Source: Candidatus Iainarchaeum sp. | GTDB lineage: Archaea; Iainarchaeota; Iainarchaeia; Iainarchaeales; JAAZKV01 | Direction: 5' to 3' | Length of the DNA: 10,644 nt | Assembly: GCA_018651445.1 (NCBI GenBank) | Contig: JABIDZ010000070.1 | Location: 1 to 10,644 of the forward strand | In this document: piece after piece, positions 1 through 5,924 of the stretch | Numbering within the stretch: the first letter of the stretch is position 1 | Layout of the letters: each line of letters opens with the position of its first letter | Made by a program: the position numbers and the translations under genes | The notes under the pieces: model-generated | Told to the model about the DNA's origin: nothing | Databases searched by the model: none | Seen by the model: the letters and a program-made list of their open reading frames with translations, nothing else

Positions 1-207
1 GCAGCGTTACCATATTTGATTTTGTATATGTTAATTTTTATTGCGCCAATGCTAGCAATAACTTTTATTACTTATTTTGGTTTTGCAAAAACGGAGAACA
101 TGAGCGATTGGCGAGAAAGAAATTCACCAAAATTACATTTGGTTGCAGGTTTGTTAATGCTAGCAATTGGAATTTGGATGTTACTTGTTAGCTTTGGAAT
201 TTTATAA
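1..207 (+). CDS. C-terminal part of a multi-pass membrane protein (possibly CcdA/DsbD-like)
   Basis: The frame is open from base 1 to a TAA stop at 205-207, so this is the last 68 residues of a gene that begins outside the window. Two hydrophobic segments are visible, roughly residues 4-26 and 45-66. They are joined by a polar loop with the sequence TENMSDWRERNSPKLH. A charged loop followed by a final helix of the type GLLMLAIGIWMLL resembles the last helix of CcdA/DsbD-type thiol-redox transporters and related LysE-fold proteins. No catalytic cysteine lies in the visible part, so this family link is only a guess from texture. The TTG at 16 or the ATG at 28 could be read as starts of a 60-residue protein, but the reading frame continues upstream with hydrophobic residues, which argues for a fragment. 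Confidence 0.7.
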   Translation, partial: AALPYLILYMLIFIAPMLAITFITYFGFAKTENMSDWRERNSPKLHLVAGLLMLAIGIWMLLVSFGIL

Positions 208-220
208 GTAAAAAGTAGCT

Positions 221-228
221 TTTTAAAA
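221..228 (+). promoter_or_regulatory. Possible TATA box for the hairpin region/tRNA-Asp transcript
   Basis: TTTTAAAA lies in the gap after the membrane-protein stop. Archaeal transcription would start about 25 nt downstream, near 250, before the GC-rich hairpins. No AT-rich box exists at the right distance directly upstream of the tRNA (about 335-345 is GC-rich), so the tRNA is probably transcribed from this or a nearby upstream element. TATA-like sequence is frequent by chance in AT-rich DNA, so the call is weak. Confidence 0.3.
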
Positions 229-283
229 CTTCTTAGATAAATTTTCTTTAAGGCTAGTAAAAGTACGTTCACTAAAAGTGATT

Positions 284-366
284 GTGCATTCGCCAGAGGC
301 GATATGCGCGTTGGTACTAACGCGGGCTGCTGAAAGCGCCCAAAGCGTCAACCGATTTTGCGGTTG
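284..366 (+). ncRNA. GC-rich array of four hairpins before tRNA-Asp (candidate structured RNA or pre-tRNA leader)
   Basis: This 83-nt stretch is about 58% G+C, far above its surroundings, and folds into four consecutive hairpins. Hairpin 1: 286-294 with 298-307 (nine pairs, one bulge, loop AGA). Hairpin 2: 308-312 with 319-323, extendable by 307/324. Hairpin 3: 324-331 with 335-341 (seven pairs, bulged T328, loop GAA). Hairpin 4: CAACCG 349-354 with CGGTTG 361-366, overlapping the first base of the tRNA. In AT-rich archaea, local GC islands with stems usually mark functional RNA. I do not recognise the family: it does not match tRNA, 5S rRNA, RNase P or SRP features, and it has no convincing C/D boxes or 3' ACA. 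It could be a separate small RNA, a structured tRNA leader, or a degraded RNA gene. Confidence 0.4.
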
Positions 367-437
367 CCCTGGTAGTCTAGAGGTTAGGATTCACCCCTGT
401 CACGGGTGAGACTCGGGTTCAATTCCCGGCCAGGGCG
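366..437 (+). tRNA. tRNA-Asp (anticodon GTC)
   Basis: A complete 72-nt cloverleaf is present. The acceptor stem GCCCTGG (366-372) pairs with CCAGGGC (430-436), with discriminator G437. The anticodon stem CACCC (392-396) pairs with GGGTG (404-408) around the loop CTGTCAC, giving anticodon GTC at 399-401, which decodes Asp. The T stem 413-417/425-429 includes one wobble pair and encloses TTCAATT. The variable region has four bases. CCA is not encoded, as is common in archaea, and there is no intron. The methyltransferase gene starts 20 nt downstream, with no oligo-T stretch between them, so the two are probably on one transcript. Confidence 0.97.
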
Positions 438-457
438 TGAATTATACATAACAATTG

Positions 458-1342
458 ATGTTTATGAAAAAAACTTTTTTTCCAGAAGAGTTTATTGAGA
501 AATACTCTACCTTACTTGGAAACGAATGGAATAAATTTCTTGAAACAATTAAACAGAAACAACCAAAGAGTGTGTGGATCAATACTAACAAGCTGGGCGC
601 TAGCATAGTTCACAAAAAACTAAGTGAAAAAGACATTGTCTTTAAAAAATACATTTTTTCTGACCAAGCTTTTGAAATAGAAATGGAAAAACCCGGCGAT
701 TTAGAGTTATTCAAACGAGGAAAGATATCTTTACAAGAAAAAGCTGCTATGCTACCCGTAATTGCTTTGGCTCCAACCAAAGACGATTATTGTTTAGACG
801 CTTGTGCTGCACCCGGAATGAAAACAATCCAATTAAGTAATTTAGCAGGAAAAGTAAAAGCAGTAGATGTTAATAGTGAACGAATCAAATCTCTCATACA
901 CAACAAAGGAAAATATGCTTTGCACAATGTGAAAGTAGAAAGAACTGATGTACGAAACATAAAAGAAAAGTTTGACAAAATTGTTTTAGACGCACCTTGT
1001 TCAAGTGAAGGACTTGTTCGCAAAAAAAGAAATGCTTTGAAAGGATGGAGCATGGAAATTGTGCAACGCAAATCCGAATTACAAAAAGAATTAATCACCC
1101 ATTGTTTTGATTTGTTAAAAGAAGGTGGCGAAATGGTTTATGCAACTTGTTCTTTTGCTCCAGAAGAAAATGAAGAAGTAGTTATGCACTTGTTAAAAGA
1201 ACGGAGCAACGCAAAAGTTATTCCAGTAAAACTCTCAGGAATAAAACTTCGAAAAAATAAATTATGCGAGTATTGTGTTCGCTTATATCCACAAGACAAT
1301 AATACGCAACAATTCTTTCTAGCTAAGATAAAGAAAAACTAG
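458..1342 (+). CDS. NOL1/NOP2/Sun-family RNA (cytosine-5)-methyltransferase
   Basis: The protein (294 residues from ATG 458) has the SAM-dependent RNA m5C methyltransferase fold. Motif I is DACAAPGMKT (114-123), the acidic SAM-ribose region is AVDVN (135-139), motif IV is DAPCSSEG (178-185, Cys181) and motif VI is YATCSFAPEENE (228-239, Cys231). In this family the motif VI cysteine attacks C6 of the target cytosine and the motif IV cysteine helps release the product. It ends in the typical FFLAKI tail. Archaeal members of this length without a PUA domain modify tRNA (Trm4/NSUN-like) or rRNA; the exact target cannot be read from sequence. ATG 458 or ATG 464 is preferred over the TTG at 455. 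The start lies 20 nt after tRNA-Asp. A second, decayed copy of its C-terminal tail lies about 100 nt downstream (1371-1442). Confidence 0.93.
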   Translation: MFMKKTFFPEEFIEKYSTLLGNEWNKFLETIKQKQPKSVWINTNKLGASIVHKKLSEKDIVFKKYIFSDQAFEIEMEKPGDLELFKRGKISLQEKAAMLPVIALAPTKDDYCLDACAAPGMKTIQLSNLAGKVKAVDVNSERIKSLIHNKGKYALHNVKVERTDVRNIKEKFDKIVLDAPCSSEGLVRKKRNALKGWSMEIVQRKSELQKELITHCFDLLKEGGEMVYATCSFAPEENEEVVMHLLKERSNAKVIPVKLSGIKLRKNKLCEYCVRLYPQDNNTQQFFLAKIKKN

Positions 1343-1350
1343 CCACTACA

Positions 1351-1369
1351 GAGTCATTGAAAATGACTC
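1351..1369. other. Perfect 8-bp hairpin after the methyltransferase stop
   Basis: GAGTCATT (1351-1358) pairs with AATGACTC (1362-1369) around a GAA loop, starting nine nt after the methyltransferase TAG. No oligo-T tract follows, so it is not a classical terminator. It could stabilise the mRNA 3' end or mark the junction with the decayed tail copy. Confidence 0.45.
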
Positions 1370-1370
1370 A

Positions 1371-1442
1371 TGCGTCACGAGTTCGCCTAGGAGATACTGG
1401 CAGACACAACAATTCTTCTTGGCCAAAATTCAGAAAAAATAA
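1371..1442 (+). pseudogene. Remnant of the 3' end of a second NOL1/NOP2/Sun methyltransferase gene
   Basis: In frame with a TAA stop at 1440-1442, positions 1404-1439 read TQQFFLAKIQKK. The intact gene just upstream ends TQQFFLAKIKKN. Nine consecutive residues are identical while the DNA differs by synonymous changes in six codons (acg/aca, ttt/ttc, cta/ttg, gct/gcc, aag/aaa, ata/att). The stops are exactly 100 nt apart. Upstream in the same frame, Cys, Val and Pro (1371-1376 and 1386-1388) match the spacing of C-V-xxx-P in the intact gene, with one extra residue before the conserved block; this part may be chance. The pattern shows that both tails were once under protein-level selection, so this is the leftover end of a paralogous or replaced copy and not random DNA. 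Confidence 0.75.
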
Positions 1443-1466
1443 ATAATCGAAATACAAAAAACTAAC

Positions 1467-1475
1467 ATTTAAATA
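1467..1475 (+). promoter_or_regulatory. TATA box of the lipoprotein gene
   Basis: ATTTAAATA is centred about 36 nt before the ATG at 1507. Transcription would start near 1497-1500, leaving a leader of under ten nt. No Shine-Dalgarno site precedes the ATG, consistent with leaderless or nearly leaderless initiation. Confidence 0.6.
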
Positions 1476-1506
1476 CTACTAACGCATTTTTTATTACAGT
1501 GATTAA

Positions 1507-4131
1507 ATGAAGAAGACATTTGCAATACTTATTATTTGTATCATCGCAATTAGTTTAACACTTGGATGTGCCGGATTGAATAATCCATATGATCCCGAAC
1601 TAACCGGCGAATGGGAACATTCACAAGGAGGGATTACCGCAACTTGGGATTTTGATGGATTCGGGAATTTTATCGGAGGAACTAACGACGGCGAAACATA
1701 TTATGGAACCTACACAACAAACGCAAATACATTAACAATTAATGCAACTAGCAATTCAAATATACAAACACAAATAATGACTTATGAAATCAATGGAAAC
1801 GAGCTGAAAGTTACGCCTGTTGGGCAAGGCGCACCAACAATTACTTTTTATCGAAAAGGAACACAACCATCATTTGATCCCGAACTAACAGGCAAATGGG
1901 CATTTAATAGTGCAGCAGGACTAATGGAATATTATTTTGACGGCACAGGCAATATGACACTTAGAGTAATATCTGGAAATCATATAATCGAAGAAGGCAC
2001 ATATACTGCAAACGACGGCATTTTGAAGACAAATGTTATTAATCACACTACTAGTCAAAATAATCAACATACCATAGATTATAGCATTGATTCGGACGAA
2101 CTATATTTGATTTTCGAAACAGGTGCAGAACTTATTTGTAGGAGAAGCGAAATAGAGACTGCAAAATTAACACTACACGTTAATAATGCTGAAACCGGGT
2201 TACCAATCACAAATGCGCTTGTAACAATAGTCGGAGGACAACGTAAAGCTACTGATGCAAGTGGAACTGCAGTATTTATTATGCCAAAAGGTTATTACGA
2301 AATCGATGTTAGTGCAGATGGTTATCAAAGTAATCCAGGAATCGATGTGGTTCTACAAGGAGATATGGGACTCGAAACTTTGTTAGATCCTGTTCAAACT
2401 AATTTTAACGGAGTGTATGACCTAACTCCTGGCGAAACCGTTCTAGTTACCGGAATGGATGAATACGAAGGACAAAATCTACTAATTAGATTAATTGATG
2501 TTAATACAGATGTTCCTAATGGCCAAGCATATCCTGCTAGATGGCAATTAGAAAATAATTCTGGCGTAGCATTAAAGCGAGTTGAAAGATTACCGCCACG
2601 AAATTTAAGAGAAGAATTTTGGCCATATTTCAAGGAATATGCTGTTTTTGAACAAGCCGGAATTAGAGTAGCCGATAACTCTAAATTCGCGACTATTAGA
2701 ATAACTACTCCACTTGAAATTAGAACTAATCAAGTATTCCCGTACGATTCAACACAAACAACAAACCTAGGTTGGAAAGCTGAACTTGCTTCAACTACCG
2801 AAGGAATAGACGAATTAATGATTTACAATAATCATTCTTTTATACAATCAAAAACAGAATCTAGTGCTTCAAAGTTCATGCTTGCAAAAGGAGAATCACT
2901 TGAAATACCATTAAACTTAGCAGAATTAACTTATAACGGAAATTTAGATTTTGACACAGGAAGAACCTCAACAATTGGACAAAACGAATTAATATTAAGA
3001 GATCCAAAAAGCGTTGAACGAACAATCCCATACGTAATTAGCCTTAGCGAAGGATCAAATACTATTGGAATTGCTGGAAATAGCCACTTTATAGCAATAG
3101 ATTCAAATCTTAACTTAGTAAGACATTGGAAAAAATCAACAGCAAACATAGCCGACCCGTGGAGAAATCCAAACGGCGTTCAAAATTATGATTATTTCGA
3201 TACTACTTTGCTAGATAACGGAGTTACTACTCAAACAATTGCATTTGAAATTGACTCAGATTTAGATCTCGTACAATATGTACTCGGAGCCGACAAAACA
3301 ACCGGACAATATTGGTTATTCTTAAAACAACAAGATTTTGCAGTTAAAAACGGCATTCTTTCATTTGCAGGAACAAGTTATGCAATGCCTATTGAATCGA
3401 ACACTTATTTAGATTTTTATTTACCCGATATATCAACATATAATGTGTTAAATATTACAAATTCGACAATTGCACCATCAGAAGGAGATAACATTGCTTT
3501 TACTGCACAGTGGGTTGTTAGCGAAACTGCAAAAACAGAGTACATCTATATTTATCAAAATACATCCACTGGACAATTGATAGATCCAACAGATGGAAAA
3601 CTAAGACTTATGCACATGGTTAACCCAATTAATTATAACCGCCCACCTGTAATGTTTTGGAAATTAAATCACACAACTACATCAGATTCTTTGAGATTAT
3701 TAAAAGGAATTACAGAGTATGGAATAATTGTTGAAATAGAAAACAATGAAGCTTATTTCAGAATCCCTACCGTAAATACAGTTTACACAACAACTGCTTC
3801 AAAAGATGGAGTAAATATTGATAGTCTTGCTCAAGCATTAGATTTAATTTATAATGGAGCAAGTGGCGCAGTCATAGAAACATATGTTAATGATTCACAA
3901 TTTGAAACATTAAACTATGGCGGAGTTGTAACCTTGCAAACAATTGCAGATGGATTCAACCCAGGAAACGTTTTACTAAGTGTTCCTACATACGGAATTC
4001 GATATAGGATAGTTTTCGATGAATTAATCCGCCTTGGAACTGATACAGGACAAATTGTAGATATTTCAGGAACAAATTACCGAGTTGTTGAAGCAACAAG
4101 AACAAAACTAGTTTTAGAACCAATTAACTAA
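1507..4131 (+). CDS. Large secreted beta-rich lipoprotein, probable cell-surface (S-layer-like) protein
   Basis: The 874-residue protein starts with a lipoprotein signal peptide: KK at 2-3, a hydrophobic core to residue 19, then TLGC with Cys21 as the likely lipidated residue. The -3/-2 positions (T, L) are not the canonical lipobox. Two tandem lipocalin-like beta modules follow, each opening with DPELTG(E/K)W (residues 29-36 and 124-131); the DNA at 1591 and 1876 is nearly identical at this motif. Residues about 218-293 form a carboxypeptidase-regulatory-like beta sandwich (TGLPITNALVTI, then ATDASGTAVF and GYYEIDVSADGYQ). The remaining 580 residues are beta-rich, low in cysteine and rich in Thr/Asn, with many N-x-S/T sequons. 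Elements such as GETVLVTGMDEYEGQNLLIRL recall archaeal S-layer proteins, but I cannot name a family. There is no C-terminal membrane helix, so the lipid would be the only anchor. It is monocistronic. Confidence 0.85.
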   Translation: MKKTFAILIICIIAISLTLGCAGLNNPYDPELTGEWEHSQGGITATWDFDGFGNFIGGTNDGETYYGTYTTNANTLTINATSNSNIQTQIMTYEINGNELKVTPVGQGAPTITFYRKGTQPSFDPELTGKWAFNSAAGLMEYYFDGTGNMTLRVISGNHIIEEGTYTANDGILKTNVINHTTSQNNQHTIDYSIDSDELYLIFETGAELICRRSEIETAKLTLHVNNAETGLPITNALVTIVGGQRKATDASGTAVFIMPKGYYEIDVSADGYQSNPGIDVVLQGDMGLETLLDPVQTNFNGVYDLTPGETVLVTGMDEYEGQNLLIRLIDVNTDVPNGQAYPARWQLENNSGVALKRVERLPPRNLREEFWPYFKEYAVFEQAGIRVADNSKFATIRITTPLEIRTNQVFPYDSTQTTNLGWKAELASTTEGIDELMIYNNHSFIQSKTESSASKFMLAKGESLEIPLNLAELTYNGNLDFDTGRTSTIGQNELILRDPKSVERTIPYVISLSEGSNTIGIAGNSHFIAIDSNLNLVRHWKKSTANIADPWRNPNGVQNYDYFDTTLLDNGVTTQTIAFEIDSDLDLVQYVLGADKTTGQYWLFLKQQDFAVKNGILSFAGTSYAMPIESNTYLDFYLPDISTYNVLNITNSTIAPSEGDNIAFTAQWVVSETAKTEYIYIYQNTSTGQLIDPTDGKLRLMHMVNPINYNRPPVMFWKLNHTTTSDSLRLLKGITEYGIIVEIENNEAYFRIPTVNTVYTTTASKDGVNIDSLAQALDLIYNGASGAVIETYVNDSQFETLNYGGVVTLQTIADGFNPGNVLLSVPTYGIRYRIVFDELIRLGTDTGQIVDISGTNYRVVEATRTKLVLEPIN

Positions 4132-4137
4132 TCGTAT

Positions 4138-4158
4138 TTAAGGAATAATCTCGGCGCA
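4138..4158 (-). pseudogene. Duplicated 3' tail of the radical SAM gene
   Basis: Plus-strand 4142-4158 is a perfect 17-nt copy of 4198-4214, the end of the radical SAM gene. Read on the minus strand it encodes CAEIIP followed by its own TAA stop (4138-4140), and the intact gene ends CAEIIP followed by TGA. Upstream of the block the frame continues as FFGTFR where the gene has EFLKYN, with Phe conserved and Tyr replaced by Phe, so weak similarity may extend to about 4173. The copy lies 36 nt beyond the intact stop. It cannot be a gene on its own. It looks like a leftover or duplicated coding tail. Confidence 0.7.
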
Positions 4159-4193
4159 TCGAAATGTTCCAAAGAATATTGAGACCGAAGAAA

Positions 4194-5312
4194 TCATGGA
4201 ATAATCTCGGCGCAGTTGTATTTTAAAAATTCTAAATCTTTTTTCTTAATCGTTTTATTATCTAAGAGTTTTTGTATTTCGGGCGAAATTCTTTCCATCT
4301 CTCTAAGCAAATGTTTTGTTGTGCTACATAACTCTTCGATTCCTTTTTTTGGCCAAACCGGATAATGATTCGAGTAGAGGCAACGACCACCACAAAGCCC
4401 AAAGTCTTCACACGTTGTACATGGTTCGTTCACAGTTAGTTTGTTTGGCAAATCACTTGGATTAGTTATTTTTATTTCGCCCAGATACTTTTCTTTTATC
4501 CCTTGCATTATAGGACAAGCAGCTATTTTGCCATTAGGAAGGATAGTGAAGTTTCCTATCCCAGAACCACAGCGTAACTGGTACACCTCACCAAACAAAA
4601 TGGTATTTAGAATGCCAATGAACGGATATAAGCGTAATAAATTACCTTTTTTAGCCTCTTTTACGAAGAAATCAGCTAATTTTGTTATATCTTCATTGTA
4701 TTTTCTACTCCAATCTACGAAGTTCCTTTTCGCGTAATCATGCCACATATTCGCATCAAGTTGCCAATGAATCGAAGTAAAAGCAAATTCTTTGTTGTTT
4801 ACTAGATCAAGAACATCTTCGTAGAATTCTGTTGGTTCTTCAACAGCCATTCTCGCAATCACTTCACCACCAAAACCATTTTTTTTAATTAACCCTAAAT
4901 TTGAAATAACTTTTTCATAGGTTCCCTCACCACGATTCTTATTAGTTATTGTTTTCCCACCATCAATTGAAACTAAGATAGTGTGAAACTTGTTCACATA
5001 GTCTTTTGATAATTTATCAAGTAGCGTTCCGTTTGTTTGGATTAAAAAATTTTTAACACCCGTTTGTATTTGTTTTGAATCCATTAACTTTTTTATAAAA
5101 GGAATATTTAACAATGGTTCTCCACCATAAAAAATAATTGAAACATCACTCGCGTCTTTTGAAAGAAACTTTGCTAGTTCTGTTATTTTGTAATTTGGTT
5201 CTTTTGGAACTGTCTCAAACTCCATTTCGGGTTCGGGTTCATCAAAAGCTTTACCGCAACAATACTCACAACAAAGGTTACAGTCAGGCGTTGTAACAAC
5301 ATGGTAAATCAT
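4194..5312 (-). CDS. Radical SAM/SPASM protein, putative peptide- or protein-modifying enzyme
   Basis: The 372-residue protein has the radical SAM [4Fe-4S] motif CNLCCEYC (Cys11, 15, 18, pattern CX3CX2C), GGEP at 63-66 for SAM binding, and a complete C-terminal SPASM domain. The latter has Cys248 and Cys266 in the pattern CX12GX4C, then Cys298, 301, 307 and 311 in CX2CX5CX3C, and a final Cys329, enough to hold auxiliary clusters. SPASM enzymes modify ribosomal peptides or proteins, or act as sulfatase-maturase-like enzymes. The length and archaeal context recall the AF1577-type group of putative peptide modifiers. No small cysteine-rich precursor peptide is visible beside it. The nearest gene is the divergent basic protein at 5364. 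The ATG at 5312 has no Shine-Dalgarno site but has a TATA box 26 nt upstream, so the mRNA is likely leaderless. Confidence 0.9.
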   Translation of the reverse strand: MIYHVVTTPDCNLCCEYCCGKAFDEPEPEMEFETVPKEPNYKITELAKFLSKDASDVSIIFYGGEPLLNIPFIKKLMDSKQIQTGVKNFLIQTNGTLLDKLSKDYVNKFHTILVSIDGGKTITNKNRGEGTYEKVISNLGLIKKNGFGGEVIARMAVEEPTEFYEDVLDLVNNKEFAFTSIHWQLDANMWHDYAKRNFVDWSRKYNEDITKLADFFVKEAKKGNLLRLYPFIGILNTILFGEVYQLRCGSGIGNFTILPNGKIAACPIMQGIKEKYLGEIKITNPSDLPNKLTVNEPCTTCEDFGLCGGRCLYSNHYPVWPKKGIEELCSTTKHLLREMERISPEIQKLLDNKTIKKKDLEFLKYNCAEIIP

Positions 5313-5334
5313 AAGAAATTGATTATTACAAAAG

Positions 5335-5340
5335 TTTAAA
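5335..5340. promoter_or_regulatory. Palindromic TATA box shared by two divergent genes
   Basis: TTTAAA is centred at 5337.5, which is 25.5 nt from the radical SAM ATG (5312, minus) and 26.5 nt from the ATG of the coiled-coil gene (5364, plus). This is the expected TATA-to-start distance for leaderless archaeal mRNAs in both directions. No other box is equally well placed in the 51-nt gap. Purine-rich ACAAAAG on the left could act as the TFB recognition element for the plus direction. Confidence 0.5.
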
Positions 5341-5363
5341 TTGTTGAATGTTAGAACTATATT

Positions 5364-5924
5364 ATGAGGATACCAATTCTAAGCGTTCGGACTCAAAGAA
5401 AACGCACACAAAACACAGAGACTACGCGTGTTAGACTCGAGACTGCCGAGCGTCAATTCGAATCGACAAAAAAAAGACATCAGAACGCACTTAACCAATA
5501 CCAGGCAGCTAAAGCTGCTAGTCAAAAGCATTTATTAAAAACCCCTGCTAAACCAATTTCTGGTTCAGACAAAGTATTTTTTGAACCATTGCCCAAAGAA
5601 ATGCAAGCACAAGAAAATGCCTCACAACAAAAAAGACAAGCACATGGTGCTGAATTTCAGCGAGCACGCAAAACAAGAAAAACGGCTCGAACAGAATATA
5701 ATATTGCTCGCGGCGAAGAAATTCTTGCAGGTGCAAAGGTTGATCAAAAAATAACTTTACAAAGCAAGCCTAGAAAAGGTAGTCCAAACGGTCGACAACA
5801 CACCGGAAAATTTATTGGAATTGATGCAAATAAAGGTACCATTGTAATCGATATGATTTCTGGCCCTTACGCCGGAAGACTTGTACCGTTATATATTGCA
5901 CGACTTGAGAAAAGAGTAAAATAA
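5364..5924 (+). CDS. Hypothetical basic coiled-coil protein with a C-terminal SH3/KOW-like segment
   Basis: I do not recognise this 186-residue protein. Residues about 12-55 and 78-118 are highly charged, rich in Lys, Arg, Gln and Ala, lack prolines, and should form long helices or a coiled coil. A Pro-containing linker at 60-77 separates them. The C-terminus from about 140 changes character: GRQHTGKFIGIDANKGTIVI and GPYAGRLVPLYIARLEKR look like a small beta barrel of the KOW/SH3 kind, often used for RNA or ribosome contact. The overall charge is strongly positive, which suggests nucleic-acid binding. There is no signal peptide or membrane helix. The ATG at 5364 is supported by a TATA box 26 nt upstream. 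Its stop codon abuts the stop codon of the convergent hydrogenase-like gene with no spacer. Confidence 0.75.
   Translation: MRIPILSVRTQRKRTQNTETTRVRLETAERQFESTKKRHQNALNQYQAAKAASQKHLLKTPAKPISGSDKVFFEPLPKEMQAQENASQQKRQAHGAEFQRARKTRKTARTEYNIARGEEILAGAKVDQKITLQSKPRKGSPNGRQHTGKFIGIDANKGTIVIDMISGPYAGRLVPLYIARLEKRVK

Noticed and set aside
208..234. A third possible duplicated gene tail after the membrane protein stop (TAGCTTT recurs)
   Set aside because: Only seven bases match and the flanking translation (SFLKLLR) does not resemble the gene end (SFGIL); chance is enough.
278..333. C/D box small RNA (GTGATTG at 278-284 as C box, CTGA at 330-333 as D box)
   Set aside because: The C box is imperfect and the strong internal hairpins would not leave single-stranded guides.
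366..437. tRNA-Asp as an integration site of a mobile element
   Set aside because: No integrase gene and no repeat of the tRNA 3' end is present in the window.
455..457. TTG at 455 as the methyltransferase start
   Set aside because: ATG codons follow immediately at 458 and 464, and there is no ribosome binding site that favours the TTG.
787..1098. Minus-strand 103-codon reading frame inside the methyltransferase gene
   Set aside because: It lies fully within a gene with clear family motifs on the other strand and has no recognisable domain.
4441..4737. Plus-strand reading frame inside the radical SAM gene
   Set aside because: Antisense to the SPASM region with conserved cysteines; no promoter or ribosome site of its own.
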